From: Primorskyibacter flagellatus
Lineage (GTDB): Bacteria; Pseudomonadota; Alphaproteobacteria; Rhodobacterales; Rhodobacteraceae
Assembly (NCBI RefSeq): GCF_014638275.1
Contig: NZ_BMFJ01000002.1
Location: 558,001-622,000 of the forward strand
Length of the DNA: 64,000 nucleotides
Reading direction: 5' to 3'
Below the pieces are notes generated by a model. It was not told where the DNA came from. It saw only the letters and a program-made list of their open reading frames with translations, and ran no database searches. The position numbers were made by a program, and so were the translations under genes. Below are positions 25,392 through 35,584 of this stretch, piece after piece (position 1 is the stretch's first letter; each line of letters opens with the position of its first letter).

Positions 25392-26282
25392 TCAGAAGTT
25401 GAAGCGAACACCGAGGTCGGCCTGGGTTGCGCCGGTGAAGATTTTTTCCACACCGCCGCGGAACGAAGCGCCGCCGCCGAGATCGTAGTTGAAGTCGATA
25501 CCGTAGGAGTCTTCGTCAGCGAACGCCGTGTTGGTGTCGTTGGCGTAGTAGGCTTCGATGTTCAGAGCGTCGGAGACGTCGTAGGAACCGGCAAGGGTCC
25601 AGCGCTCAAAACCGTTGTACGCCTGGGCGTAGCCGATGTTGAAGCCGAACTGGGCGATCTTGCCGCCGAAGGTTGCGGTCCACTCGGTGTCGGTCAGGGC
25701 GGTGGAGTCCTGGTAGCCGATCGCTGCGGTGTAGCCGTTGAAGGAGTAGGCGAAGGCGCCTGCAACGCGGCTGTTGGTGTCCGAAGCGGAGATGTGCGCT
25801 TTGAAGTCGCCGACGGTGTAGATGACTTCAACACCGTTGGTCAGGGACGCACCGGCACCGGCGGAGGAGTAGGCGTCTGCGCCACCCACACCGTAGGCGG
25901 TGTAGTTGTAGGACAGACCGGTCAGGCCGAGGTCGATCGGGTACTGGCCGTCCATGCCTTCGAAGGCACCGATGATGTTGCCGACGCCGACTTCCAGGCC
26001 GCCTGCTTTTGCGTAGAAGCGAACACCGTTGATGCCGGTGCCTGCGCCGCCGTTGGTCTGCTGGATACGAGCACGCGCACCGAAGGTGACGCCAGCGTCA
26101 GACTCGGTGGTTGCATCGATCTGCAGGCGGAGACGGCTGGTGATGTTGGTCTTGGACACGCCAGCTGCCGGCATGTCGTTGTACATCAGGCCGAAACGGC
26201 CGTAGCCCGAGAAGGCGACTTCAGCGGACGCAGCGCCAGCGGCCATAACCAGAGCCGTCGTCGCGAAGAGAATCTTTTTCAT
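25392..26282 (-). CDS. Outer membrane porin
   Basis: A 296-residue porin of the Rhodobacter type. A signal peptide (MKKILFATTALVMAAGAASA) is followed by a beta-barrel pattern of alternating residues with many Gly/Tyr/Asn (EVAFSGYGRFGLMYND) and a closing strand ending in Phe (GVRFNF), the hallmark needed for assembly by BamA. GAGGGAAAA precedes the ATG. Codon use is biased to common codons (many GCG, GGT, AAG), consistent with high expression. A hairpin terminator follows. Confidence 0.92.
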   Translation of the reverse strand: MKKILFATTALVMAAGAASAEVAFSGYGRFGLMYNDMPAAGVSKTNITSRLRLQIDATTESDAGVTFGARARIQQTNGGAGTGINGVRFYAKAGGLEVGVGNIIGAFEGMDGQYPIDLGLTGLSYNYTAYGVGGADAYSSAGAGASLTNGVEVIYTVGDFKAHISASDTNSRVAGAFAYSFNGYTAAIGYQDSTALTDTEWTATFGGKIAQFGFNIGYAQAYNGFERWTLAGSYDVSDALNIEAYYANDTNTAFADEDSYGIDFNYDLGGGASFRGGVEKIFTGATQADLGVRFNF

Positions 26283-26569
26283 GGGTTTTCCCTCGATTTC
26301 ACAAGTCAGCCCAGCCCGGTGTCCCGTCTGGGTATGACAGTCGTTTCGCTCTTTTCGGGTCGTCATTGCAAGCGGACCGACGGCCCCTCAAAGTTTCGAC
26401 GTTCAAATGGTGCAACTCTGCCACAGTCGATTTCCCCGGCGGCAGGGCCTTTCCGGTATGGCGGCAGTTGCTTACCGCCCGCACCCGCACCCCGCCGCCA
26501 TTAATTCTTGCCCCTATTGCGGCCCTTCATTAGGAGTAACCGGGACGAACGACTTTGGAACGACCGGAC

Positions 26570-27088
26570 ATGACACCCAGGGCCTACCTCAAACTTGCCA
26601 CCGCCGCCGTTTCGCTTGCGGCGCTGACGGCCTGCGGGGGTCTGGGGTCGGGCGGGTCCGGCGGCAGCGGCCTGTTCCGGTCGGGCGGAGGCGGCGGCAC
26701 GCTGGTCACCCCGGCGGAACCCGATCTGGAACGCAACGGCCGCCCGCGCACGACGATCTGGGACGCCCTGCGCGACCGCGACGACGGGCGCAAGGTCGGG
26801 GTGAACCGCTATCTCTGGAACGCCTCGCTCGAGGTGCTGGATTTCCTTCCCGTTCAGACGGTTGACCCCTTTACCGGCGTCATCGTCACCGGCTATGGCA
26901 CGCCCCCGGGCGGCGGCCGCGCCTATCGCGCGACGGTCTACATCAAGGATCCCGCGCTGGACGCCCGGTCGCTGAACGTCGCGATCCAGACGCGCGGCGG
27001 CCCGGTGGCCGTCGGGACTCAGCGCGCGGTGGAGGATGCGATCCTGACCCGCGCCCGCCAGCTGCGGACCGCCGACCGCCGCTACTGA
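26570..27088 (+). CDS. DUF3576 lipoprotein
   Basis: A 172-residue lipoprotein. The signal peptide ends in the lipobox SLAALTAC-GG, so the mature N-terminal Cys is lipidated. A Gly-rich linker (about residues 23-48) precedes the DUF3576 domain (VNRYLWNASLEVLDFLP, DPFTGVIVTGYG). Function is unknown. I chose the ATG at 26570 (MTPRAYLKL), which gives a proper signal; the ATG at 26555 adds MERPD before it. The 287 bases between it and the divergent porin gene hold promoters but no gene that I can see. Confidence 0.88.
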   Translation: MTPRAYLKLATAAVSLAALTACGGLGSGGSGGSGLFRSGGGGGTLVTPAEPDLERNGRPRTTIWDALRDRDDGRKVGVNRYLWNASLEVLDFLPVQTVDPFTGVIVTGYGTPPGGGRAYRATVYIKDPALDARSLNVAIQTRGGPVAVGTQRAVEDAILTRARQLRTADRRY

Positions 27089-27092
27089 CCGG

Positions 27093-28337
27093 TCAAAGCG
27101 GCGCCTCGGCCAGCCGCGTCACCCAGTCCATCTGCTGCGGCAGGCACACCCGCCGCAGGTCGTAATTCGCCACGATACTGTCCCGCGCCGCCCGGCCAAG
27201 CCGCGCCCGTGCCTCCGCGTCCTCCAGCAGGTCGACGGTCTGATCCACAAGCGCATCGCCGTCGAAGAAATCGACCAGCCGCGCGGTTTCGTCATGTTCG
27301 ACCGACTCAAGCACCGGCTCCGTGGACGACGCGACGATCGCCGCCTCGCAGGCCATCGCCTCGAACAGCGACCAGGACAGGACGAAGGGATAGGTCAGGT
27401 ACAGGTGCACCCGGCTGACCTGCAGCAGCGCAACGAACCGGTCGTAGGGAATCCGCCCAAGGAAATGCACCCGCGCCCAGTCCGCATCCGGAATCGCGCC
27501 GCGCACCTCGTCGATGTAGATCTGCTTCCAGGTCTTTCCGGCCGGTGGCTTCGCGCCATAGCTCACCCCCTCCCCGCCCACGATCAGCACCTGGGCGTCG
27601 GGCCGTTCCCGCAGCAGCCGCGGCAGCGCGCGCATGAAGACGTGATACCCGCGATAAGGTTCGAGGTTGCGGTTCACGAAGGTCACCACCTCGTCCTCGC
27701 GGCTCAGCGCCCGCCCGTCCTCCAGCACGAACCGCGCCCCCGGGTTGGCCACCAGCGCCCGCGTGTCGATGCCGTCGTGGATCACGCTGATCCGGTCGCG
27801 GAAAGGCTGCGGAAAGGTGTCCGCCTGAAAGCGTGTCGGGCTGATCCCGGCCTGCGCGATGTCGAAATGCAGGTGGTTGTTGATGTTCTTCAGACGGATC
27901 CGCATCGGATCGGTCTCCGCATCCCGCACCGGGAATTCCGGATCGAAGCCCGCATGCGGATACCCCGGCAGATGGTACAGCTCGCAGAACAGCCCCATCC
28001 GGGCCGAGGGCCAGAGATCGCGCAGGAACAGCGACTCGCCCCAGCCATGGTGCGAAATGATGACATCCGGGGTGTAGCTCCCCGCCTTCATCTCGCGCGC
28101 GGCGAGATAGCAGGATTCGGCCCGCGTCACCTTGCTGTCGAGGTCCAGCATCCAGGGATGCGTCTTCTGCTCTCCGCGCGGCCGGATCGCATAGGGCAGG
28201 ATCTCCACCCCGTTCCAGGTCGCCCGCTGCTTGACCCGCAGCGTCAGCGCCTTCACCTCATGTCCGCGCAGGGCGAGAACCGAGGCCAGGTGTTTGAACT
28301 GGCCGGGAAAATTCTGATGGATGAAGAGAACCTTCAT
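27093..28337 (-). CDS. Glycosyltransferase, GT4 type
   Basis: A 414-residue GT-B fold enzyme. The N-terminal domain begins MKVLFIHQNFPGQFKHLA with HHGWGESLFLRD mid-domain. The C-terminal domain has FVNRNLEPYRGYHVFMRALP and the donor-binding ExxxxxE region (WSLFEAMACEAAIVAS). No signal or membrane segment. It probably adds a sugar to a surface polysaccharide, but acceptor and donor are unknown. It converges with the DUF3576 gene (4 bases between stops) and stands alone. Confidence 0.87.
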   Translation of the reverse strand: MKVLFIHQNFPGQFKHLASVLALRGHEVKALTLRVKQRATWNGVEILPYAIRPRGEQKTHPWMLDLDSKVTRAESCYLAAREMKAGSYTPDVIISHHGWGESLFLRDLWPSARMGLFCELYHLPGYPHAGFDPEFPVRDAETDPMRIRLKNINNHLHFDIAQAGISPTRFQADTFPQPFRDRISVIHDGIDTRALVANPGARFVLEDGRALSREDEVVTFVNRNLEPYRGYHVFMRALPRLLRERPDAQVLIVGGEGVSYGAKPPAGKTWKQIYIDEVRGAIPDADWARVHFLGRIPYDRFVALLQVSRVHLYLTYPFVLSWSLFEAMACEAAIVASSTEPVLESVEHDETARLVDFFDGDALVDQTVDLLEDAEARARLGRAARDSIVANYDLRRVCLPQQMDWVTRLAEAPL

Positions 28338-28501
28338 AGGATCCGCCCGCGCCGCCCCCGCCTGTCATGCCTGCCTGTTTTGGCGCACTATAACCACGCG
28401 ACATCGCCCCGGCCAAGCGGGCGCGCAGCAAATCGCTGGACCCTCGGGCGGCGCGCGCATATCACCCGCAGCCAAGGAAACCGACCGCAAGGAAAGCCCG
28501 C

Positions 28502-31054
28502 ATGTCGCGCTACGCAGCCGCCGAGATCGAACCGAAATGGCAGAAGGCCTGGGACGACGCCGGAGTCTTCCTGGCCCGGCGCGACGCGGACAAGCCGAAG
28601 TATTACGTGCTTGAGATGTTCCCCTACCCCTCGGGCCGCATCCACATAGGGCATGTTCGAAACTACACTATGGGCGACGTGATCGCCCGATACAAACGCG
28701 CCACCGGCCACAACGTTCTGCACCCCATGGGCTTCGACGCTTTCGGCATGCCCGCCGAGAACGCCGCGATGGCCAACGGCGGCCACCCCAAGGACTGGAC
28801 CTATTCCAACATCGACACGATGGTCGCGCAGATGAAGCCGCTTGGCTTCTCGCTCGACTGGACGCGGATGTTCGCGACCTGCGACCCGGAATACTACGGC
28901 CAGCAGCAGGCGCTGTTCCTCGACTTCCTCGAGGCCGGGCTGGTCTACCGCAAGAACGCCGTGGTGAACTGGGATCCGGTCGACATGACCGTGCTTGCCA
29001 ACGAACAGGTCGAGGACGGGCGCGGCTGGCGCTCCGGCGCGCTGGTCGAACGGCGCGAACTGACGCAGTGGTTCTTCAAGATCTCCGACTATTCGGCAGA
29101 GCTTCTGGACGCGCTCGACACGCTCGACGACTGGCCCGCCAAGGTGAAACTGATGCAGGCCAACTGGATCGGCCGGTCACGCGGGCTGCAATTCGCCTTC
29201 TCCCTGATCGACGGCCCGCGCGGGTTCGACCGGGTGGAAGTCTACACGACCCGTCCCGACACGCTCATGGGTGCGTCCTTCGTCGGAATCTCGCCCGATC
29301 ACCCGCTCGCGAAAGAGCTTGAGAAATCCGACCCAAAAGTCGCCGCCTTCTGCAAAGAGGCGCGGCAGGGCGGCACCACCGAAGAGGCGATGGAAAAGGC
29401 CGAGAAGCTGGGCTTCGACACCGGCCTCAAGGTCCGCCATCCCTTTGACACGGCCTGGGAACTGCCTGTCTACATCGCCAACTTCATCCTGATGGACTAC
29501 GGCACCGGCGCGATCTTCGGCTGCCCCGGCCATGACGAACGCGACCACGAATTCGCGCGCAAGTACGACCTGCCGATCATCGACACCTTCCTCCCGGTCG
29601 AGGGTGGCCATGACATCCAGTCCGCTCCCTTCGTACCCGCGAAAACCGAAAAGGTCCGCTTCACCCGTCTTGTCGCGGGCGAAGAAATCCAGACCGGCGA
29701 GGAGGCGATCAACGCCACCATCGATTTCTGCGAGGCCAACGGCGTCGGCCATGGCGTGACCAAGTTCCGCCTGCGGGACTGGGGCCTTTCCCGTCAGCGC
29801 TACTGGGGCTGCCCGATCCCCGTCGTGCATTGCGACGACTGCGGCGTCGTGCCCGAGAAGAAGGAAAACCTGCCCGTCACCCTGCCCGACGACGTCAGCT
29901 TCGACATCCCCGGCAACCCGCTGGACCGTCACCCGACCTGGCGCGACTGCGCCTGCCCCGCCTGCGGCAAGCCGGCGAAGCGGGAAACCGACACGATGGA
30001 CACCTTCGTCGATTCGTCCTGGTACCAGGCCCGCTTCACCTCTCCGCGTGCCACCACCCCGACGGACATGGAGGAAGCCGACTACTGGATGAACGTAGAC
30101 CAGTATATTGGCGGCATCGAACACGCGATCCTTCACCTGCTCTACGCCCGCTTCTTCTGCCGCGGCATGGTCAAGACCGGCCACCTGCCCGAGAAATCGA
30201 AGGAGCCCTTCGACGCGCTGTTCACGCAAGGGATGGTGACGCACGCGATCTACCAGACCAAGGGCGACAACGGCCGTCCGGTCTATCACTACCCCGAGGA
30301 TGTGACACTGAAGGACGGCCAGGGCTTCCTGAAGGACGGGCAGGAGGTGGAGATCATCCCCTCCGCCAAGATGTCCAAGTCCAAGAACAACGTCGTCGAC
30401 CCGGTCCAGATCATCGCCGACTACGGCGCCGACACCGCCCGCTGGTTCGTCCTGTCGGACTCCCCGCCCGAGCGTGACGTCGAATGGACCGCCGCCGGGG
30501 CCGAGGCCGCGTCCAAGCACCTCGCCCGCGTCTACCGTCTGGCCGCCGAACTCGACAACGCCCCCGCGAATGCGGAAGAAGACACCGCCCTCCTGCGAGA
30601 GATGCACAAGGCGATCCGCGACGTGACGCTTGGCGTGGACAGCTTCGGCTTCAACGCCTCCATCGCCAAGCTCTACGGTTTCACCAACGCCATCGCGAAA
30701 TCAAAGGCCGGGGCCGACACCAAGCGCACCGCGATCAAGACCCTCGCCCAGCTCATGTCGCCCATGACTCCGCACCTCGCGGAAGAGGTCTGGTCCCTCC
30801 TCGGCGGAGAGGGGCTGATCGCCCGCGCCCCCTGGCCGAAGGAGGACGAGGCCATGCTGGTTGATGACTCCGTCACCCTTCCGATCCAGGTCAACGGCAA
30901 GCGGCGCGGCGAAATCACCGTTCCGAAGGATCTCGACAAGGCAGAGGTTGAAAAGCTTGCGCTGGCCCATGAGAATGTCGCCAGAACGCTGGACGGGGCC
31001 CAGCCGAAGAAAGTCATCGTCGTCCCCGGTCGGATCGTGAACGTTGTCATGTGA
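28502..31054 (+). CDS. leuS: Leucyl-tRNA synthetase
   Basis: An 850-residue class I synthetase that charges tRNA-Leu. The HIGH-type motif is [13 protein letters not shown] (about residues 40-52). The editing domain contains [12 protein letters not shown], and the KMSKS motif appears as [12 protein letters not shown]-terminal anticodon-binding part ends in [15 protein letters not shown]. It overlaps lptE by 11 bases, and holA follows, so leuS-lptE-holA form one unit, a linkage widely conserved in proteobacteria. Confidence 0.97.
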   Translation: MSRYAAAEIEPKWQKAWDDAGVFLARRDADKPKYYVLEMFPYPSGRIHIGHVRNYTMGDVIARYKRATGHNVLHPMGFDAFGMPAENAAMANGGHPKDWTYSNIDTMVAQMKPLGFSLDWTRMFATCDPEYYGQQQALFLDFLEAGLVYRKNAVVNWDPVDMTVLANEQVEDGRGWRSGALVERRELTQWFFKISDYSAELLDALDTLDDWPAKVKLMQANWIGRSRGLQFAFSLIDGPRGFDRVEVYTTRPDTLMGASFVGISPDHPLAKELEKSDPKVAAFCKEARQGGTTEEAMEKAEKLGFDTGLKVRHPFDTAWELPVYIANFILMDYGTGAIFGCPGHDERDHEFARKYDLPIIDTFLPVEGGHDIQSAPFVPAKTEKVRFTRLVAGEEIQTGEEAINATIDFCEANGVGHGVTKFRLRDWGLSRQRYWGCPIPVVHCDDCGVVPEKKENLPVTLPDDVSFDIPGNPLDRHPTWRDCACPACGKPAKRETDTMDTFVDSSWYQARFTSPRATTPTDMEEADYWMNVDQYIGGIEHAILHLLYARFFCRGMVKTGHLPEKSKEPFDALFTQGMVTHAIYQTKGDNGRPVYHYPEDVTLKDGQGFLKDGQEVEIIPSAKMSKSKNNVVDPVQIIADYGADTARWFVLSDSPPERDVEWTAAGAEAASKHLARVYRLAAELDNAPANAEEDTALLREMHKAIRDVTLGVDSFGFNASIAKLYGFTNAIAKSKAGADTKRTAIKTLAQLMSPMTPHLAEEVWSLLGGEGLIARAPWPKEDEAMLVDDSVTLPIQVNGKRRGEITVPKDLDKAEVEKLALAHENVARTLDGAQPKKVIVVPGRIVNVVM

Positions 31055-31526
31055 CCGCCGCCTGCTGCTGACCCTGCTGGCCGCCCTTCCGCTGGCGGCC
31101 TGCGGATTCACCCCCGCCTATGCGCCGCAGGGAGGGGCCGACACCCTGTCCCGCGCGGTGCAGGTCCGCGCCCCGGTGACCCGCAACGACTACATGCTGA
31201 CCCGCCAGCTGGAAACACGGCTCGGCCGGGCGGTCGCGGCGGATTACTTGCTCGACTACACGCTGACGGTGCAGGACGAACGCATCGCCATCACCGCCAA
31301 CAACATCACCCGCCGCTTCAACCTTGTCGGCCGCGCCTCCTACACCCTGACGACAATGGACGGCACGACCGTCACCAGGGGCACCGTCGACAGTTTTACC
31401 GGCTACTCCGCCACCGGATCGACCGTCGCCACCCGTGCCGCACGCGCGGATGCGGAGGAACGGCTCACCACCATCCTTGCCGACCAGATTGTCACCCGCC
31501 TGATCGCGGCGGCCTCCGCGACATGA
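31044..31526 (+). CDS. lptE: LPS-assembly lipoprotein LptE
   Basis: A 160-residue lipoprotein. The signal sequence ends in LPLAAC-GF, a good lipobox. The mature part (GFTPAYAP, then [14 protein letters not shown] and [20 protein letters not shown]) fits LptE, which plugs the LptD barrel in LPS export to the outer leaflet. The only start I find is TTG at 31044, since an in-frame TGA lies at 31038-31040. It overlaps the end of leuS and is overlapped by holA (31523). Confidence 0.88.
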   Translation: MSCDRRLLLTLLAALPLAACGFTPAYAPQGGADTLSRAVQVRAPVTRNDYMLTRQLETRLGRAVAADYLLDYTLTVQDERIAITANNITRRFNLVGRASYTLTTMDGTTVTRGTVDSFTGYSATGSTVATRAARADAEERLTTILADQIVTRLIAAASAT

Positions 31527-32527
31527 AGCTGTCCACCAAAGACGCCTCAGCCTATTTCGCGAAACCCGAACCGGGCCGCACCGGCCTGCTGATCTACGGC
31601 ACCGACGCGATGCGCGTGGCCCTGAAACGGCAGGAGGTCATCGCCGCCCTCATCGGCCCGAAGGGGGAGGAGGAAATGCGCCTCACCCGCCTGCCCGCCG
31701 CCGACGTGCGCCGCGATCCGGCCAGCTTGACGGATGCGGTCAAGGCGGTCGGCTTCTTCCCCGGCCCCCGCGCGGTGTTCGTGGAGGACGCCAACGACAG
31801 CCACACCGACGCCATCCTGCCCGCGCTGGAGGACTGGCGCGACGGCGACGCGCAGGTGATCGTGACCGGCGGCAACCTCAAGAAGACGTCCAAGCTGCTG
31901 AAGTTCTTCGAATCCCACAGGAACGCCTATGCCGCCGCGATCTACGACAACCCGCCGACCCGGGCTGAGATCGAAGCAGAGCTGAAACGCGCCGGCCTGA
32001 AGGACCTGGGGCAGGAGGCGCTGCAGGATCTCTCCGCCCTCGCCCTCGCCCTCGACCCCGGCGACTTCCGCCAGACGCTGGAAAAGCTCGCGCTCTACAA
32101 GCACGGCGATCCCTCCCCCGCGGCGCCCGCAGATGTGGCCGCCGTCGCCCCCGTCTCGACCGAGGCCGAGATCGACGACATCCTCGACATCGTGGCCGAG
32201 GCGAAGACGAGCCAGATCGGCCCGCTCATGCAGCGCCTGCGCGGGCAGGGGGTTACGCCGGTCACGCTCTGCATCGGGCTGATGCGCCATTTCCGCACGC
32301 TCTACGCCATCGCCGCCACCCCGGCGGGCGCGCGTCCGCCCGCCTTTGGCCCGCGCCGTGACCGGATCATCCGGCAGGCACAGACCTGGGGCGCGATCAA
32401 GCTGCAGCAGGCCCTGACCGTCATCACGGAGACCGACCTCACACTGCGCTCGGCGGGGCAGACCGCGCCGCAGATGGCACTGGTGGAACGCGCGATGATC
32501 CGGCTGGCCATGATGGGGCGGCGATGA
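31523..32527 (+). CDS. holA: DNA polymerase III delta subunit
   Basis: A 334-residue HolA, the clamp-loader subunit that opens the beta clamp. Family marks are GLLIYGTDAMRVALKRQEV near the N-terminus, the central VFVEDANDSHTDAILPALEDW, and the C-terminal collar (MALVERAMIRLAMMGRR). There is an ATGA overlap with lptE and a 4-base overlap with the next gene. Residues about 195-215 form a Pro/Ala-rich linker (SPAAPADVAAVAPVS). Confidence 0.92.
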   Translation: MKLSTKDASAYFAKPEPGRTGLLIYGTDAMRVALKRQEVIAALIGPKGEEEMRLTRLPAADVRRDPASLTDAVKAVGFFPGPRAVFVEDANDSHTDAILPALEDWRDGDAQVIVTGGNLKKTSKLLKFFESHRNAYAAAIYDNPPTRAEIEAELKRAGLKDLGQEALQDLSALALALDPGDFRQTLEKLALYKHGDPSPAAPADVAAVAPVSTEAEIDDILDIVAEAKTSQIGPLMQRLRGQGVTPVTLCIGLMRHFRTLYAIAATPAGARPPAFGPRRDRIIRQAQTWGAIKLQQALTVITETDLTLRSAGQTAPQMALVERAMIRLAMMGRR

Positions 32528-33351
32528 TCCGCCTCGCGGCCCTCCTCCTCTGGCTCCTCGCCCTGCCCGCACTGGCGCAGGATCAGCTGACGATCCCCCG
32601 CGCCGACGGGGCCAGCGTGCCGGTGCTGCACTGGACCGCCCCGCCCGGCGCGCCGCTTCTGATCCTGTCCCACGGACTGGGCGGCAGCGAGGATGGCCTG
32701 TCCGACCTCGCCCGGGCCGCCAATGCCGACGGATTCGACGTCTGGGCCATGGGCCACCGCGAATCCGGCCGTCCCGCGCTCGCCGCTGTCCTCACAGCCG
32801 AGGATCGCCGCGCCATGCTGATCCGCACCGTCACCGACCCCGCGCTGAACGCCGCCCGCCGCGCCGATCTCGACGCGCTTCTGGCCCGGATCGGCCCGGC
32901 CTTCGAACAGGCCCCGCTGCGGGTCTACGGCGGCCACTCCATGGGCGCCCAGTCGGTGGAGGCCGAGGCAGGCGCCGCCAACAGCTTCGGCGTCACCGGC
33001 GCCGACCGTTTCGACGCCTATGTCGCCCTGTCCTTCCACGGCCCCGGACCGAACTTCCCGGACGGCGACTGGGAGAAGCTGACCAAGCCGATCCTCATGG
33101 TCACCGGCACCGCCGACAACGCGATCACCGGCACCTGGGAAACCCGCCTGCCGACCTTCGCCGACCTGCCGCAGGGGGCCGCCACGCTGGCCATCATCGA
33201 AGGCGCGACGCATGGCCAGGTCAGTGGCTCCGGCCCTTCGGACCTCGCCAGCCTGTCCCGCACCATCGTGATGGATTTCTTGACCGGCCTCATGTCCAGC
33301 CCGCGCACCCGGCCCCAGGCCCGGCAGGGCGCGGTCATCACCAACAAATAA
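32524..33351 (+). CDS. Secreted alpha/beta hydrolase
   Basis: A 275-residue hydrolase with a signal peptide (MIRLAALLLWLLALPALA). The oxyanion-hole region LILSHGLGGSEDG and the nucleophile elbow YGGHSMGAQ (Ser) are clear, and the catalytic His lies in EGATHGQVS. Its closest type is the dienelactone-hydrolase/lipase-like enzymes; the substrate is unknown. It overlaps holA by 4 bases, which suggests read-through expression from the leuS unit rather than a shared function. Confidence 0.87.
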   Translation: MIRLAALLLWLLALPALAQDQLTIPRADGASVPVLHWTAPPGAPLLILSHGLGGSEDGLSDLARAANADGFDVWAMGHRESGRPALAAVLTAEDRRAMLIRTVTDPALNAARRADLDALLARIGPAFEQAPLRVYGGHSMGAQSVEAEAGAANSFGVTGADRFDAYVALSFHGPGPNFPDGDWEKLTKPILMVTGTADNAITGTWETRLPTFADLPQGAATLAIIEGATHGQVSGSGPSDLASLSRTIVMDFLTGLMSSPRTRPQARQGAVITNK

Positions 33352-33380
33352 TACCGCATCACACAGGGGGAGGAGACCCG

Positions 33381-33974
33381 ATGTACACCGTCATAGGCGC
33401 ACCCAAGAACCGCACGTTCCGCGTCATCTGGATGCTGGAGGAACTGGGCGAACCCTATGAACGGGTCAAGGTCAAGCAGCACACGCCCGAGGTGCTGGCC
33501 CATTCCGTCATCGGCAAGCTGCCGGTGCTGGTCGACGACGGCGAAGGCGTGTCCGACAGCGCCGCAATCCTCACTTATCTCGCCGACAAGCATGGGAAAT
33601 TCACCGCCCCCGCCGGGACCATGGCGCGGGCCAAGCAGGATGCCGTGACCTTCCAGGTGCTCGACGATCTGGAAAGCGTGATCTGGATCGCCACCCGCCA
33701 CGGCTTCATCCTGCCCGAGGAACACCGCTGCGCCGACCTGAAGGGTTCGGCCAAATGGGAATGGGGCCGGAACCTCAAGCTGGTGGAAAAGCGTTTCAGG
33801 GGGCCCTTCGTGATGGGCGATGACTTCACCCTGACCGACATCCTGCTGACCCACACGCTCGGCTGGGCCTTCGGTGCCAAGTTCCCCTTCGAAAGCGACG
33901 TCCTGCTCGACTACATGAAACGCATGGGTGAACGGGACGCTTACAAGCGCGCGGTCGACTCGGAAAAGGCGTAA
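33381..33974 (+). CDS. Glutathione S-transferase family protein
   Basis: A 197-residue GST. The thioredoxin-like N-terminal domain (MYTVIGAPKNRTFRVIWMLEELG) contains the glutathione-binding VSDSAAILTYLAD (Asp-Ser turn). The all-helical C-terminal domain includes FVMGDDFTLTDILLTHTLGWA, with the N-capping box (FTLTD). GGGGGAGGAG precedes the ATG. The 3' end overlaps the convergent flavoprotein by 34 bases. Confidence 0.9.
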   Translation: MYTVIGAPKNRTFRVIWMLEELGEPYERVKVKQHTPEVLAHSVIGKLPVLVDDGEGVSDSAAILTYLADKHGKFTAPAGTMARAKQDAVTFQVLDDLESVIWIATRHGFILPEEHRCADLKGSAKWEWGRNLKLVEKRFRGPFVMGDDFTLTDILLTHTLGWAFGAKFPFESDVLLDYMKRMGERDAYKRAVDSEKA

Positions 33975-35113
33975 CCCGCCGCCGCCCGCCCGGCCCACAG
34001 GCCCGTCGCAAGGCAGGCGGTCAGCAGGTAGCCGCCCGTCGGCGCCTCCCAGTCCAGCATCTCCCCGGCGGCAAACACGCCGGGGCGGTCCCGCAGCATC
34101 AGTTGCGCATCCAGCCCGGCGAACCGCAGCCCCCCGGCGGTAGAGATCGCCTGATCCATCGGCAGAACCCCCGCATACCGCACCGGCAGTGCCTTCATCA
34201 GCGGAGCGAGGTCCTCGGGCAGCGGCCGCCCGAATTCCATCAGCAGCGACCGCTTGGCCGGGTCCAGCCGCACCGCCCGGCGCAGATGCGACGACAGGCT
34301 GTCCCCGCGCCGCCTGCGCCCCAGCTTTTCCCGCAGCCTCTCGACCGTCAGATCGGGCATCAGGTCCACCGTCAGCGGCGCCCCGTCCCGCAGTGCACGC
34401 GATATGGCATAGACCCCCGCGCCCTCCAGCCCGCGCGCGGTGATGACGCATTCGCCCCGGGACATGCGCCCGCCCGCCGACAGGGCCACCGCCTTGACCG
34501 GCGCGCCGAACTGCTCTGCCATCCGCTCCGACCAGTTGACGGCGATCCCGACATTCGCCGCAAGGAACGGCGCGGTGTCGAACTGCCCGGCCCAGCCCCC
34601 GTCAGAGCCGAGGCGCGCCCAGCTTGCCCCGCCCATGGCCAGCACCGTGACATCCGCCGCGACGACCTGCTCCCCCTCCGGCGTGGCAAACACCGCCGCC
34701 CCGTCGCGCCACCCGGTCCAGCGCCAGCGGGTGCGTACCGTGACGCCCAGCCCGTCCAGCCGAGCCATCCACGCGCGCAGCAGCGGCGACGCCTTCATGA
34801 CCTTCGGAAAGACCCGCCCGGTGGAGCCGGTGAAGACCTCCTGCCCCAGCCCCTCCGCCCATGCGCGGGCCTCAGCCGGACCGAAGGCGGCAAGCATTGG
34901 GGCCAGAACCGGTGCGGCCTCCTCAAAGGCGGCAAGGAAGTCCCCCGCCGCCTCGTCCTTGGTCAGGTTCAGCCCTGATTTCCCGGCCATCAGCAGCTTG
35001 CGCCCGACACTTGGTTTTGCCTCAGCCACGATCACGGAGACCCCGGCCGAAGCCATCGCCTCCGCCGCCATAAGCCCCGCCGGGCCCCCGCCGATCACCA
35101 GTCCCGTCGCCAT
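33941..35113 (-). CDS. BaiN/HI0933-type flavoprotein (NAD(P)/FAD oxidoreductase)
   Basis: A 390-residue FAD protein with the N-terminal dinucleotide motif ATGLVIGGGPAGLMAAEAM, a second motif AGKSGLNLTKDEAAGDF, and the C-terminal block RPGVFAAGEMLDWEAPTGGYLLTACLATG, typical of the HI0933/YtfK flavoprotein family. Its reaction is not established; some relatives reduce unsaturated substrates. I chose the ATG at 35113; the frame extends to 35149 without family similarity. The C-terminus overlaps the GST gene by 34 bases. Confidence 0.88.
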   Translation of the reverse strand: MATGLVIGGGPAGLMAAEAMASAGVSVIVAEAKPSVGRKLLMAGKSGLNLTKDEAAGDFLAAFEEAAPVLAPMLAAFGPAEARAWAEGLGQEVFTGSTGRVFPKVMKASPLLRAWMARLDGLGVTVRTRWRWTGWRDGAAVFATPEGEQVVAADVTVLAMGGASWARLGSDGGWAGQFDTAPFLAANVGIAVNWSERMAEQFGAPVKAVALSAGGRMSRGECVITARGLEGAGVYAISRALRDGAPLTVDLMPDLTVERLREKLGRRRRGDSLSSHLRRAVRLDPAKRSLLMEFGRPLPEDLAPLMKALPVRYAGVLPMDQAISTAGGLRFAGLDAQLMLRDRPGVFAAGEMLDWEAPTGGYLLTACLATGLWAGRAAAGYAFSESTARL

Positions 35114-35181
35114 GCCGCCCTGATTGCGATGAGGGGGAAGGAATGGCAAGGCCCCGCCCGCGCCAACCCGCCAGTGCCGCC

Positions 35182-35246
35182 GTCATCCTCGGGCTTGACC
35201 CGAGGATCTCTCCGGCGAAAGATCCTCGGGTCAAGCCCGAGGATGG
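35182..35246. repeat. Palindromic intergenic repeat (TCATCCTCGG type), copy 2
   Basis: Inverted arms CGTCATCCTCGGGCTTGACC.. (35182-35210) and ..GGTCAAGCCCGAGGATGGC (35220-35246) with about 9 bases between. The repeat unit is the same as at 8304-8389 but with a tighter, better-paired structure. It fills much of the 177-base gap between the flavoprotein and HNH genes. Confidence 0.8.
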
Positions 35247-35290
35247 CGCGCGCCCACAGGTGACGCTCCGCAACAAGACACCGCTCCGAT

Positions 35291-35584
35291 ATGCCCGACG
35301 ACCCGACCTGCCCGCTCTGCCTGCGCCCCATCCCCGAAGGCGCAAAGGCCTCGCGTCACCACCTCGTGCCGAAACTCCGCGGCGGCAAGGGCGGCCCGAC
35401 CGTCCTGCTGCACCACATCTGCCACCGCGAAATCCACGCCACGCTGAGCGAGACGGAACTCGCCCGCGATTACGACACGCCCGAAAAGCTCCGCCAGCAT
35501 CCGCGCCTGGCGAAGTTCATCGCCTGGGTCGCGAAACGTCCGCCGGGGTTCCAGTCGAAGATCCCCGGCCCGCGCCGGCGTTAG
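35291..35584 (+). CDS. Small HNH nuclease-domain protein
   Basis: A 97-residue HNH protein. A zinc knuckle CPLC (residues 7-10) is followed by ASRHHLVPKLRGGKGG, which holds the first His pair, and LLHHICHREIHATLSETEL, which completes the HNH core. It is almost a bare HNH domain, a size common in alphaproteobacterial chromosomes without a known role. The 3' end overlaps the convergent enoyl-CoA hydratase gene by 4 bases. No partner methylase is nearby. Confidence 0.85.
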   Translation: MPDDPTCPLCLRPIPEGAKASRHHLVPKLRGGKGGPTVLLHHICHREIHATLSETELARDYDTPEKLRQHPRLAKFIAWVAKRPPGFQSKIPGPRRR

